A program made the position numbers and the translations under genes. DNA of 64,000 bases from Cantharellus purpuraceus (lineage: Eukaryota; Basidiomycota; Agaricomycetes; Cantharellales; Hydnaceae), in contig JALBUN010000001.1 of assembly GCA_025174535.1 (NCBI GenBank), positions 3,658,001 through 3,722,000 on the forward strand, given 5' to 3'. Of the stretch, positions 11,493-22,610 are shown one piece after another. Below the pieces are notes generated by a model. That model worked only from the letters and a program-made list of their open reading frames with translations. It made no database searches and was not told the DNA's origin. Numbering within the stretch: the first letter of the stretch is position 1; every line of letters begins with the position of its first letter.

Positions 11493-12437
11493 GGGGATGA
11501 TGCATGTACTCATATGTATGGTGCTCGAAGTGTCTTCACCCCCCTACTAGTAGACTTAATAACACACCTGCTTTAATGATTTAGGTGCACTCATCTCATT
11601 TACTAGTAGCATCTCCAGCAAATCCAGCAAGTAGCATTTTACGGAGTTGCTCTGAAAGAGCAAATTGAGAAGCATGTCGGTCATGTCAGAAGAGTGTCCA
11701 ACATTTACACATTTATGATAGATGCACGACGCGTCTCGTTGGTGTATATATGCGCCCAAGTTACCAAGTTATCAAGCTTGTCTTGACGCGCGCTTGGTAC
11801 TCTGAGCCCGGCGAACGATTCTTGATCATTAGCGAGTTCGCGTCATGATGCATCACGGTCCGTATATATGTTTTTGCCTAGGACGTCAACTTCTGCGCGA
11901 TGATTTTCAAAGTGTAAGCGTACCATGCTCAGTCCTGAGCACCGAGGAAGGGCATGGATAGAGTATGGGACTTACCTGCTAAGTGAACAACAATTTGGAA
12001 GGCCACATCTAAGCTTAGCTATCATCAAAGTCGAACAAGCTGCAAAACACCCTTTGTTGGCATGCCACAGGACAGCGTCGGTAGCTTGTGTACGACGTCG
12101 GCATGAGTCGCCTGATTGCGTGGGCTGTGAATAATCGTGATGGGCTGCTGGAGAATGACTCGGATACGGAAATACGCGCCTCTCCAAAAGTCAGACAAGC
12201 TGCAACATACCCTTGTATCATTCGTTGGCCATACCACAGGACAGCGCCGGTAGCTTGCGTACAACGTCGGCATGAGTGGCCTGATTGCGTGGACCGTAAA
12301 TAATCGTGATGAGCTGCTGGAGAATGACTCGGGTACAGAAATACGCACCATAAAATGAGAAGCAATGAGCGAGAGAAGATGACACGCACAACAAGCCAGT
12401 CAACCTCACATCACTTGTAAGAAGCTATCAACCAAGC
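11493..12437. other. Spacer between SDR3 and SDR4
   Basis: About 945 bp, no gene recognised. The first half (11493-12000) shows nothing distinctive. The second half carries two tandem copies of the SDR promoter-proximal repeat. Confidence 0.6.
12037..12354 (+). promoter_or_regulatory. SDR promoter-proximal repeat, copies 2 and 3 in tandem
   Basis: Two copies of the ~150-bp module, 12037-12176 and 12197-12354, each with AAGCTGCAA, CCACAGGACAGCG, GTACRACGTCGGCATGAG, AATAATCGTGATG and GAATGACTCGG. Copy 3 runs into the pre-ATG region of SDR4. Confidence 0.6.
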
Positions 12438-13446
12438 ATGCCATCATACGTTGTGACTGGAGCATCTAGAGGTATCGGTCTCGAGTTCGTTCGCCAATTG
12501 GTAAGCCAAGATTTCGCAGAAACGCAGAAGAAGCTGGAAAAAAATGTCGAACAAAGTGCAACTCCAGAAAATACTGTATTCGCAATCGTGAGGAACATCA
12601 GTACAGCTCTTGCTGTCCCATAGTTTCCATTAAAGAATGGCCTTGCCAACGAACATGTCCTCGAAGCTGACGTCACTGACCACAAGGTATTAAAGGTATG
12701 AAGTAGTCAGCCCAGCCTTGACATCTTTCCTGATAAGGATCCCAGGCTGCAGCAGCAAAGATCGCAGAAGTGACTGGCGGTAGTTTGGATGTGTTAATTA
12801 ACAACGCCGCCGCCTTTAATGGAGACAACGATTGGCGGACCTTGCTTTATTTGTATGTTCTTCAAGCAGGACAGCGTGCACCACTGGTAGCTTACTACAC
12901 ATTCTAGCGAAGGAGAAGAAGAACTGCTCGAGGAGGGATTCAACCGCAGCGTAAGTGTGGGTCTTTTGAAGGTTGTTATCCCATGAACGTCGGGATGTAG
13001 ATCAAAGTCAATGTCTTGGGCGTCATCCACAGCACGAATAGCTTTCTTCCTCTGCTGCGCAAAGGAGAGACAAGAAAAGTAGCTACAATCAGCAGTGCAG
13101 CCGGCGAATGTGACTTTGTCTTGAAGACAAATCTTGCGCAGGTGCCGTCGTACGGTGCATCGAAAGCGGCGGTGAACATTGTCATTGCAAGGTATGCCAT
13201 CAAGCTTCAGAAGGAGGGGTTTACCATGATCGCATTGTGTCCTGGGATGGTGGACATTTCCGCGACCGGGCGAGTGAATCCTCTAGCTCAGATAGTAACC
13301 ACGCCGAAAGTTCGTTTGCCGAGTTTGCAGAGAACCTGAAGAGTGTGTTTCCATAGTAGATGATAAGGCCTGAAGTGTCGGTCCGAAAGCCGCACTCCAA
13401 AGGACAGTGGGAGGTTTATTCGAGCGTTGGTTGACATTCAGGCATG
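12438..13446 (+). pseudogene. Short-chain dehydrogenase/reductase pseudogene, array copy 4
   Basis: Same six-exon layout as the neighbours but broken in several places. The intron-1 acceptor GAACAG|AGTG has become GAACAAAGTG. An in-frame TAG sits at 12621-12623 where the others read TCG. The last intron and last exon carry deletions (after GATATTTCCGCGACCGGGCG, and the VSVRK..LLD region near 13385). The coding core of exon 5 (TISSAAGE, SYGASK) is still readable. Its 3' flank is nearly identical to that of copy 5, so the two arose from one segmental duplication. Confidence 0.85.
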
Positions 13447-13899
13447 AGTGTGTATGCATGTTGTCCTTCATTGAATCTGTCACGCTTCTCATGTGTCACT
13501 GCTCCAGCGGCCATCGGCTCAAATATTGGAGTCACGTCCGTTCCTAATGGATTTAATAAAACACCTTCAGATTTACTGGTTTACTGTGCTTCTTTCATTG
13601 TCGCATTTACCGGACACCTCTCTAGCGAGTAACGTCTTATGGTATTCCGAACCAACAATTGAGAAGTTCAAAGAAATGCTGGGAGTGGGAGGGCCTATCT
13701 TGTTGAGAGCTCATCGAGTGAGAGTGACGAAGGCTCGGTGATGGAGCGACTCGCCCTCAATGTGGATACGCATGGGTCCCCGGCTTGGCGAAGTATAGGA
13801 ATATTTTAGGGCAACTCCTGGAGTTCACGCTTTTATTCGTGAACTCCAACCCCCATCCCAGCCTTCGCCTGCCTAAACCGCCAAGACCGTCAACCAAGC
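13447..13899. other. Spacer between SDR4 and SDR5
   Basis: The first ~210 bp duplicates the 3' flank of SDR5 (14975-15185). The last part (13740-13899) is an SDR5 leader unlike that of the other copies and contains the inverted repeat listed separately. No gene. Confidence 0.6.
13820..13847. promoter_or_regulatory. Perfect 10-bp inverted repeat 52 bp upstream of SDR5
   Basis: GGAGTTCACG, 8-nt spacer, CGTGAACTCC. It ends 52 bp before the SDR5 ATG and replaces the promoter module present before SDR3 and SDR4. It could be a dimeric transcription-factor site or a 5'-UTR hairpin; function is not known. Confidence 0.5.
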
Positions 13900-14981
13900 A
13901 TGCCCTCGTACGTTGTAACTGGAGCATCTAGAGGTATCGGTCTCGAGTTCGTTCGCCAATTGGTAAGCCAAGATTTCGTCGAAACGCAGAAGAAACTGAA
14001 AAATGTCGAACAGAGTGCAACTCCAGAAAATACTGTATTCGCAATCGTGAGGAACGTCAGTACAGCTCTTGCTGTCCCGTCGTCTCCATTGAAGAAAGGC
14101 CTTGCCAACGTACATATCCTCGAAGCTGACGTCACTGACTACAAGGCCTTGAAGGTGAGAGCTAGTCAAGCCATCAGCCTTAACATATTTCCTGATAAGG
14201 ATCCCAGGCTGCAGCAGCAAAGGTCGCAGAAGTGACTGGCGGAAGCTTGGACGTGTTGATCAACAATGCAGCCGCCGCCCATGGAGAAAACGATTGGCGA
14301 ACATTGCTTGATTTGTATGTTCTTTAAAGTAGGGCAGTGTGCGCCACTGATGGTATGCTCTAGCGAAGGAGAGGAAGAACTGCTTGAGCAAGAATTCGAT
14401 CGCATTGTAAGCGTGTGTCTCTTGAAGGTTGTTATCTCCTGAATGTCGGGATGTAGATCAAAGCCAACGTGCTGGGCGTCATCCACAGCACAAATAGTTT
14501 TATTCCTCTGCTGCGCAAAGGAGAGACGAGAAAAGTAGCTACAATCAGCAGTGCAGCCGGCGAATGTGACTTTGTCTTGAAGACAGGTCTTGCGCAGGTG
14601 CCATCGTACAGTGCATCGAAAGCGGCGGCGAACATGGTCAATGCAAAGTATGCCATCAGGCTTCAGAAGGAGGGGTTTACCATGATCGCATTGTGTCCTG
14701 GGATGGTGGACATTTCCGCGACCGGGCGAAGGGGATGTGAGTGAATCCTCTAGCTTAGATAGTGGCCACGTTTCATATTAACTCATGACCATCTTTCAGC
14801 CTCCAAAGGGTCTGGATCGTTTGCCGAGTTTGCAGAGAACGTAAAGAATGTGTTTCCCAATAGTCAGATGATAAAGCCTGAAGTGTCGGTCAAGAAGCTG
14901 TTAGATGTTATTACAGGGTGCACTCTAAAGGACAGTGGGAGGTTTATTCGAGCGTGGGTTGACATTCAGAGTGAGGCATGA
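13900..14981 (+). CDS. Short-chain dehydrogenase/reductase, array copy 5
   Basis: Classical SDR, 271 aa from exons 13900-13962, 14014-14154, 14208-14314, 14364-14406, 14457-14736 and 14800-14981. TGASRGIG, LEADVTD, LINNAA, TISSAA and the active-site Tyr-Lys in YSASK are intact. Exon 5 ends ...MVDISATGRRG instead of MVDTSATSGGK, and the last exon starts SSKGSGSFAEF, so the substrate-loop region has diverged while the C-terminal block KDSGRFIRAW is kept. Appears functional. Confidence 0.9.
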
Positions 14982-15836
14982 GTGTGTATGCATGTTGTCC
15001 TTCTTTGAATCTGTCACGCTTTTCATCTGTCATCGGCTCAAATATTGGAGTCACGTCCGTTCCTAGTGGATTTAATAACGCACCACCTGATTTACTGATT
15101 TACTGTGCTTCTTTGTCGCATTTGCCGAAAACCTCTCCAGTGAGTAACATCCTACATTATTCCGGACCAACAGTTGAGAAATATAAGAATACCACTGCAA
15201 TGCTCCGCTAAACCCCTCCTGATGTCCTGAAATGTACTTACCACAAGGCATGCGTCGGAGACTTCATCTGATGGTTGCCATAATTGCCACATCGCGCAAA
15301 GCCTTTGACTCGGCTTCAAGGTAATCCTTCCTTCGGTGATGTTGGTGACTAGAATAACATTGCTAGTTGGGCATGGTAGCGGGCATGGTTGGGTCAAAGT
15401 GCCAGGTAGCAGAGACAGTTGGCCACTGCTGCCTACACTGCTGCAGGTGCCTAGATGAGAGACACACTCTCCAGATGAGACTTTGACAACCCCTCACTCT
15501 AGGCAACTTCCTCAGTTGCTCTGCTAGCAGGACTGGTGCTGGCATATGTACAAGCTACATGATGCTTCCCCAACTACTGGGACAACCCACTCAACCTTCC
15601 AAATTTGCTAGTACCAGCAGAGGAACCCATCAAGCAACAATGTCATTGCAACCATTAAGCTTGGCAACACCAAGCCCAAGCATGATGGGACCAGACATGT
15701 GTTGCATGATGAACAATATTATGTCAGTGGGGTCCACTATGATCCACAACCCTTTGAGTCTAACTGGCTGATCTCTTGCATCATGGAACAGGATCTAGTG
15801 ATTTGTATCTAGGGCCAGATGGGCAGCAGGCTCCTT
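14982..15836. other. Region without a recognised gene
   Basis: The first 200 bp is the duplicated 3' flank of the SDR5/SDR4 pair. Around 15226-15540 short minus-strand frames exist but show no domain. At 15640-15790 a plus-strand stretch reads IKLGNTKPKHDGTRHVLHDE...; it looks like a degraded coding fragment of unknown origin, perhaps part of a retroelement. Confidence 0.4.
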
Positions 15837-16012
15837 GACATATATAGATCACACTAACACAGAACTCAACCAGGCTTATTGGTTGGGCAATGTGCTGTAC
15901 AGTGTGGTATTGTGCTAAGTTGTTCTAACTACATGTGGACCCATATGTGTACATGGGTCCACAGATTATGTAACAACTATATATGCACCCTATGGATGCA
16001 TATGTCTACCAA
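15837..16012 (-). mobile_element. LTR-B fragment (reverse), interrupted by LTR-E
   Basis: Reverse complement of the 3' two thirds of LTR-B (19998-20281): contains the AACACAGAACTCAACC block and the hairpins GTGGACCCAT...ATGGGTCCAC and TATATGCACCC. It is cut by the LTR-E at 16013-17902; both sides of the insertion carry CTACCAA. Confidence 0.7.
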
Positions 16013-17902
16013 TGTTTTGGAACCTGCAAAATTATGGTGTTAGGGCAAACTCTAAATCACCACAATTCTGTGAATGAACAGCTGAGAAGAATATCAAATC
16101 CTACTGCAGCACAACTCCAGAAACAATTTAACGTTTGTACTTTGGTTACAATCCGTTGTAATGGTCAATGCAGACGATACGCAGGAAGGTAATACATTTC
16201 TTAGACGCTTGTTCAGAAATACAACAAATACGTATGTACAACCTATTTTCCTCAAATTTTATACAATACACTTCAATTCAAACTTATTTTCATATTTCAA
16301 CATGATTCTCAAATTTTACACAATATACTAGATTAAAACATATTTTGATATTTTGGCATAATTCTCAAAAATAATTGTTTTTTCCCCATTTAGTGGTGGC
16401 AACTCCCTTGAGGGAACATCCAAATATCATTGATTCTTTCTTATACAATACTTGTAACATAATTTGAACTATCTTTAATCCCCACCTGGTATTTGTATAT
16501 CTAAATACCCTATATAATACCAATTATATTCATATATACATTCCTATTATATCCATGTAAATAATTATGTTCATCTCAACCAAATATCTTATCTTTTAAA
16601 GTTTATTAAAATATAGAATATATGTTTATATTTATGAAAATTTCACACATCCGAAATCTTTTAAGATATCCAAATTGTAACTCCCTGGCTTTATGTATCA
16701 TTGAAATCCTGATGTATATCTCCTATACATCAGAATATTGTATACTGACATGATTCCGAACAAGCGTCTTAGCAGTAGGGAATGAATAAGACTTCCAGAG
16801 TCTAGAGTTCACGGACGCTTAGGGGTCCGGATATTCCAAAAAGAGGGGAATGCACTTAGAGGCTAGAGGAAGTAGGTGGATGAATCTGACCTTCCAACCA
16901 GTGACACTCTGAAGCGGGTAACAGTGATGTGTGAAGTAGTCTAGCAACTGCTTCACACAAGTTCAAGATCCTAATGCTCTGCAAAGGCAGTACACACTAG
17001 TAACTTAAACAAGAGCACTAATGGCAGGACTATCAACAGACAATCTCACCCTGTAGATTTGTAGTCACACGAGGTAGATACTACACTCACGCCCAAAGCA
17101 GGACAATCACTACTACTGAGATATAGAGGATGACACTGTATGTCACTCTAGTCACACTGATGTGCAAATGATGGGGTAGAAATGGTTATTTATTTCAGAG
17201 GCAGAATGGGCTCCTTTTATATTGTATTTACAGGAGCTGACTAATACTACTGGAAACTTCTACCTATTAATAGATGGAAACTACTGGAAGCTAGTGGAAT
17301 ATGTGAGAAGGGGTGGAAGTTTCCTAGCCAATGAGCTGCTTGGATTTGCTCTGACTCATGGCATGAGTCATGGATGGAGTCATAAGTGTGACTCAGAGCA
17401 GGAGTCATTGCATGAGTCACCATTACTCAAATAACTTGGTCAATACTTCGTTTCCCAGGCTGATTAGCACAGATATGGGTAGGCACAGCTTCTATTGAAC
17501 TCTCCACTGAAAATGGAGTCAGGAGGTGCAGTGGTTGTGAAGATATTGAGCATTTACTGGCAGTGGTGACCAGATTGAGTCGGAGATTGAAATGAGTCAT
17601 GTGATTGAAAATGAGTCAGTTGTCCAGGTGACTCTGGCTGACTTTGGGGCTGCTGATATATGTGAAGGTTTGTGGGTCCATGTGGGTCCCAAAACTTCGG
17701 CCAGCAGAACAATAAGTTTGTAGACTCATTTCTGCATGGAAAATTCCTGAAAAAATATGAAAAAAATAGAGAATATTTGAATGGCCCTGAATCAAGAGAA
17801 AGCAGCAGATATATGCTGATATTTTAAGGCCATCAAGCGAAATTGTACAGTTTTGGGACTTTAAACAGGATTTTTTTTTAAGGGAAAACCAGTTCCCATA
17901 CA
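16013..17902 (-). mobile_element. Solo LTR-E (reverse) carrying a TIR-565 insertion
   Basis: Runs from TGTTTTGGAACC to GTTCCCATACA, the reverse complement of the LTR-E termini. Its sense strand has a TATA box followed by an A-rich polyadenylation-like stretch, best seen in the sense copy at 18540-18600. It contains TIR-565 at 16204-16768. Flanks share CTACCAA, so it probably transposed into the LTR-B fragment. No coding content. Confidence 0.8.
16204..16768. mobile_element. TIR-565 non-autonomous DNA element, copy 1
   Basis: 565 bp, AT-rich, no open frame. Ends are GACGCTTGTTCAGAA and TTCCGAACAAGCGTC (inverted repeats of ~15 bp). Flanked by TTA on both sides (16201-16203 and 16769-16771). 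The LTR-E at 60565 has the empty site (TTTCTTAGCAGCAGGG near 60750), which proves the boundaries. The 3-bp T-A-rich TSD resembles PIF/Harbinger-type transposition. Confidence 0.92.
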
Positions 17903-18014
17903 CTACCAAGATGACAGCATTTGTTGATTGCATCTTTGGTAAGAAAGGGAGAATAAAGGGATAGGGGAGAGGGGGAACAGGAGCACATAGGAGGCTCAGG
18001 AGGTTGAGGGGGGG

Positions 18015-19267
18015 TGTATGGGAACTGGTTTTCTCTTATAAGATCTTGTTTAAAGTCCTGAAACTGTACAATTTCACTTCATGGCCTTAAAATATCAGCA
18101 TATATGTGCTGCTTTCTCTTGATTCAGGGTTATTCAAATATTCTCTATTTTTTCATATTTTTTTTGGGATTTTTCCATGCAGAAATGAGTCCACAAACTT
18201 ATTGTCCTGCTGGGCAAAGCTTTGGACCCACATGGACCCACAAACCTTCACAGATGTCAGCAGCTTCAAAGTCAGCAGCATCACCTGATCTACTGACTCA
18301 TTTTCGATCACATGACTCATTTCAATCTCTGACCCAATCTGATCATCACTGCCAGTAAATGCTCAATATCTTGGCAACCACAGCTCCTCCTGACTCCATT
18401 TTTGGTGGAGAGTTCAACAGAAGCTGTGCCTACCCATAGCTGTGCTGATCAGCCTGGGAAATGGAGTATTGCCTATTTGAGTAATGGTGACTCATGCTAT
18501 GACTCCTTCCATGACTCATAACTATTAATAGGTAGAAGGATTAGTCAGCTCCTGTAGATACAGTATATAAGGAGGCCATTTTGCCTCTGAATAAAAAACC
18601 ATCTTCTACCCCATCATTTGCACATCAGTGTGACTAGAGTGACATACAGTGTCATCCTCTATATCTCAGTAACTGTTGATTGTCCAGTTCAAGGGTCACT
18701 TACAGTTGTGTAACTGTATTCAATTGCACTCAAAGTAGTGATTGTCCTGCTTTGGGCATGAGTGTAGTATCTACCTCGTGTGACTACAAATCTACAGGGT
18801 GAGATTGTCTGTTGATAGTCCTGCCATTAGTGCTCTTGTTTAAGTTACTAGTGTGTACTGCCTTTGCAGAGCATTAGGATCTTGAACTTGTGTGAAGCAG
18901 TTGCTAGACTACTTCACACATTGCTGTTACCCACTTCAGAGTGCCACTGGTTGGACGGTTGGATTCATCCACCTACTTCCTTTAGCCTCTAAGTGCATTC
19001 CCCTCTTTTTGGAATATCTGGACCCCTAAGTGTCTGTGAACTCTAGACTCTGGAAGACTTATTCATTTCTTACTGCTAAGAAATGTATTACTTTTCTGCA
19101 TATAGTCTGCATTGACCAATACAAAGGATTGTAACCAAAGTACAAACATTAAATTGTTTCTGGAGTTGTGCTGCAGCAGGGTTTGATATTCTTCTCAGCT
19201 GTTCATTCATGGAATTGTGGTGATTTAGAGTTTGCCCTAACACCATAATTTTGTGGGTTCCAAAACA
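18015..19267 (+). mobile_element. LTR-E, sense orientation
   Basis: Starts TGTATGGGAACTGG and ends GGTTCCAAAACA. U3-like part contains TATATAAGGAGGCC at about 18565, then a Cys/Ser-poor untranslatable stretch. The copy facing it at 16013-17902 is inverted, with 112 bp between them. No matching 5-bp flanks, so it may be an LTR of a larger degraded element or a rearranged solo LTR. Confidence 0.75.
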
Positions 19268-19997
19268 ACAGGGGTGGCAAGTAAACCCACATGGGGTGCC
19301 CCCAGCCATCTGACAGGAGTTGGATGGTACCATGAATTTATCTAATGTGGATATATGGATGTGGCTCCAAAAAGCCACTCCCAAAAAGAGTTCTTCTGTG
19401 TTCAAGAAGAACCTCTGGACCCTGTTTCAGACTCCTAGCCACTGGGAATCTTAACCAGTGGTTATAAGTTTTCACCAACAATTGGTGATTCATTCTACAC
19501 TTCTATTATGGGAGTATATGATTGGGGGGATCATTCCCCCAAGGAACATACTGAGCTGGAGCTAGTGCTATGGCTTGGATGAATAGGAGGCATCACCCCC
19601 ATTTGTGCTGCCCTTCTAGAGGTGTTTTCAAGTCACATCACTTCTGGAGAAGCATTCAACCAACCTGCCAGGGTAAACAAAAACAAGAGGCTCTGGAGCC
19701 TCTTGAGAAGCCCCTTGAGCAGCCCAGAAGGCTGCTAAGTACTCCCTTGCTGAGCATTTAGGTCATGATAAGCTCAATTGTGACCTTAATCAAGACACTG
19801 CATTAGCAGTTGCCTCCTCCTCATCCATTCAGTTGGATGAGGATGTAATGATGACATTGGGAACAACTGAGAGTTGTCCTCCTCCAGAGTCATATGATCA
19901 AGACAATCATATTGACACTGACTCATCTGAACAGCTCCATAAAGAGCTGTATGACTAATTAGTGAATGAGGTCATGCCTCATTCAAAATGGGGAGGG
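19268..19997 (+). mobile_element. Degraded internal region ending in a polypurine tract
   Basis: No intact frame. The last bases before the LTR-B at 19998 are AAAATGGGGAGGG, a good polypurine tract, so this is the 3' internal end of an LTR-B element in + orientation. The left end abuts LTR-E. Confidence 0.6.
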
Positions 19998-20281
19998 TGT
20001 AAGTACCCTAGGTACTTACTTATGGTAAAATATTATAGATATATATATATATGTATGTATTTGTATCTACAGCATTCCCTTAAGGGATGCTGCTTCTTGG
20101 TAGCTATATGCACCCATGGGGTGCATATATACAGTTATTATATAATCAGTGGACCCAAGTATACATGTGGGTCCACATGTAGTAGAACAACTTAGATTTA
20201 ACCACACCACCTTGCACATAGCACAACCAATAAACTTTGGTTGAGTTCTGTGTTGGTGTGAACTAAGTCACACATCTTACA
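19998..20281 (+). mobile_element. LTR-B, 284 bp, hairpin-rich
   Basis: Begins TGTAAG and ends CTTACA (perfect terminal inverted hexamer). Contains four successive inverted repeats: GTAAGTACC/GGTACTTAC, GCATTCCCTTAAGGGATGC, TATATGCACCC/GGGTGCATATA and GTGGACCC/GGGTCCAC. Same layout in the copy at 30421-31338. Confidence 0.85.
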
Positions 20282-20757
20282 CTTATGGTCATATTTCTTC
20301 ATTAACTTGGCACAAGAGAGATAACAGATGGAGAGGAGATGCAGTTCAAAGAGATTAAAGAGGAACTAAAGAAGCTAAATGGAGTTGAACATGCCAGAAA
20401 ACTCCTGGATGAGATGCAGCAGTTTTTAAAGGTGAAGGCAGCTGCTTGGTGAGACCAACAATCCACAACAGCATGAGCCAGTAACCATGCTATTGCCCAG
20501 GATGGAAGACTGACCCTGGAATGGGTAGCAGATGAGGTGTGTGAGTTGCCTCATTATGCACCTCAAGGTCACTGAATGTTGTGCTTAGCTCCTTGCATTG
20601 AGTGCTTGTACTTCTATTGAAACATTCTTGTTTGCTGTGAAAGGGCATGCTGAACACACTATGGAAGGTTTAATTGCCACCCCTGTGAAGGCCAGCTGAT
20701 ATCTCCTATATGGAATGAAGCAACACACCTTGGATATTATAAAGGAGTTTGAATCTT

Positions 20758-20951
20758 ATGTCCTGGCAGGTGTACCAGGTAATGTGCCACCTGCATACAA
20801 ATCTAGTTATCTTAGTTTGAGCACATTTCCAGGTCTCACAACAAATCACAATGTTATATCCTGGCAGGTGTACCAGGTGATGTGCCACCTGCATACAAAT
20901 CTAGTTATCTTAATTTGAGCACATTTCCAGGTCTCATAACAAATCACAATG
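20758..20951 (+). repeat. Tandem duplication of ~97 bp
   Basis: Two copies beginning ATGTCCTGGCAGGTGTACCA and TATCCTGGCAGGTGTACCAG and ending CTCAYAACAAATCACAATG, at about 20758-20853 and 20854-20951, inside the degraded gene. They differ by a few transitions. Confidence 0.85.
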
Positions 20952-21194
20952 GTCAGCTGGTTGAGCTTAAGGGCAAAATACATGTGGTAATCTGTGAAGG
21001 CTTAGGTTAGTTGATCCACAAGTCCTTTCAAAAATCCTGCAGCTCACCTGTCATTTCAGTGGCTATTACCGGTGATTCCAAGGTGATGATGCAATTCAAC
21101 TGATATGAAAAACTAATTGCAGTGGACAGGGGTGTTGAATTAGTCAATTGGCCAGATGGGGTGCCCTTCATCAACACATCAGATATTGGATCCA

Positions 21195-21711
21195 TGTTAT
21201 GCACTGGGTCTGGTTGGGGGTTGGAACTTGTGTTGGAGTTGGAGTGGGGATTGGGGTGCGTCATGGGGGTTGGAATGGACTTGGCTTCAGCTTATGTGCT
21301 ACACCCTCACTAATACCTGTGTCCAAGATTTCAGAGACGGAATACAACTTAGGTAGTTCAGATTGGACTTAGGAGCTAGGTGTGATTCAATATTTGAACT
21401 GGGGAATGAAGTCCCCAGTTGTATGACTTAAATACATATTTGAAATCTAATAATAGTTACTCCAGTGATGGGTCTCCAAGGCTGATGGCCTTATGTGAGT
21501 ATGTCTGAGTCTGACAGGGACAGGTGTCTGGGTTCCTATGGTGATGCTGATGCATCAATCAGAACCAGAGGTGGATGAGCAAGATTGATGGTGACAATTG
21601 GACAGACTAAATGGAGATGCGATGGTTTCCAAATGGAGTATAGATTTCATGTGCATGGGGATCTGAGTGGATTGGATGGGGATCTGGGTGTTAATGAATA
21701 TAGTCATAACA
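21195..21711 (-). mobile_element. Solo LTR-A, TSD ATCCA
   Basis: 517 bp, TGTTATGCACTGGG to GTCATAACA, flanked by ATCCA at 21190-21194 and 21712-21716. Sense direction of the family is the opposite strand, judged from gag-pol in the full element. No coding content. Confidence 0.93.
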
Positions 21712-22269
21712 ATCCATTTATACTCTACGGAAGCCACATGCTGCTCTGATGATGGGTGATATAGAGCAGCAATGTCACTGGGTGACACTATCAGAAGATG
21801 AGTGGGAAAAATGCAAGGATGCATTCTACGAAGCTACAGCCAATGTTCCACCAAAGAAGCACAAACAGAAGGCAAAGCGGCTTGAATCACATAGTGATTC
21901 CCCCCATGAGGAACATGAGGATGAGGCACCCTCCAAAAAGCTCAAAATTATGCCATCAGGCAAGGAAAATGTTCCTACAAAGACAAACAAGAATATGAAG
22001 AAGGGGTGCAATGGGACAAGGAAAAGGAAAGCCTGGGATAATGGAAATGATGTGGCAGTGGTTTCTGTGGAACAGGTCACAAATGGGAATGCCAGGAGCC
22101 CACTCCTCTGGCTCCTGTGAGCGGGAACTAAGGTTCAAACCAGTACAACAATGCGGTTTAGTGAAACTTATGTTCACCATTTCTGACCGCATTTTGTTCA
22201 CTTGCCACCTGATTTACAATGATTACTGGTTTACTTTTCTTACAATAGGCTTCATATGCAAATTTATAT

Positions 22270-22586
22270 CATTCTACATTGGAATTATGGTTGTCATCGT
22301 CGATGACGGCGAGTACGGGCTTTAGATGAGCGGGGAGGACTGGCGCACCCCCATATTTGGCGAAGAGAATGCGTAATGATTTTTATTTTATTGCAAAATT
22401 TGCATCTACATTGTGGTTGTCATTATCGATGACGACGAGCCCAGGCTTTATATGAGCGGGGAGGACTGGCGCACCCCCATATTTGGACTCAGCTGGCGAA
22501 GAGAATGCGAAAAGATATTTATTTTATTGCAAAACTCGTATCTACAGTGGAGTTATCGTCGTCACCGTCGCCGACGGTGACGAAGC
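22270..22586. repeat. Tandem repeat, ~135-bp unit, 2.3 copies
   Basis: Copies at about 22270-22402 and 22403-22540, with a third start at 22541-22586. Shared blocks are GTCGATGACGGCGAG / ATCGATGACGACGAG, ATGAGCGGGGAGGACTGGCG and TTATTTTATTGCAAAA. Confidence 0.8.
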
Positions 22587-22610
22587 ACGTGCCGGCATTG
22601 TGGAGTGCGG

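Larger units (their letters stand above)
20300..22120 (+). pseudogene. Degraded basidiomycete hypothetical-protein gene interrupted by a solo LTR
   Basis: Readable coding pieces are a segment around 20745-20960 (ESYVLAGVPGNVPPAYKSSY), 21122-21194 (VELVNWPDGVPFINTSDIGS) and 21717-22119 (CHWVTLSEDEWEKCKDAF then a Lys-rich tail). Removing the LTR-A at 21195-21711 and one TSD joins the last two in frame. The WP.GV...P..I / CHWV pattern is one I associate with repeated, uncharacterised Agaricomycete proteins; function unknown. Stops (for example TGA after MMQFN) show it is dead. Confidence 0.55.

Noticed and set aside
16013..19267. LTR-E pair (inverted, 112 bp apart) as the TIRs of one DNA transposon
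   Set aside because: Each copy has TG...CA ends, and a third copy at 60565 is a single unit with its own 5-bp TSD, so these are separate LTRs.
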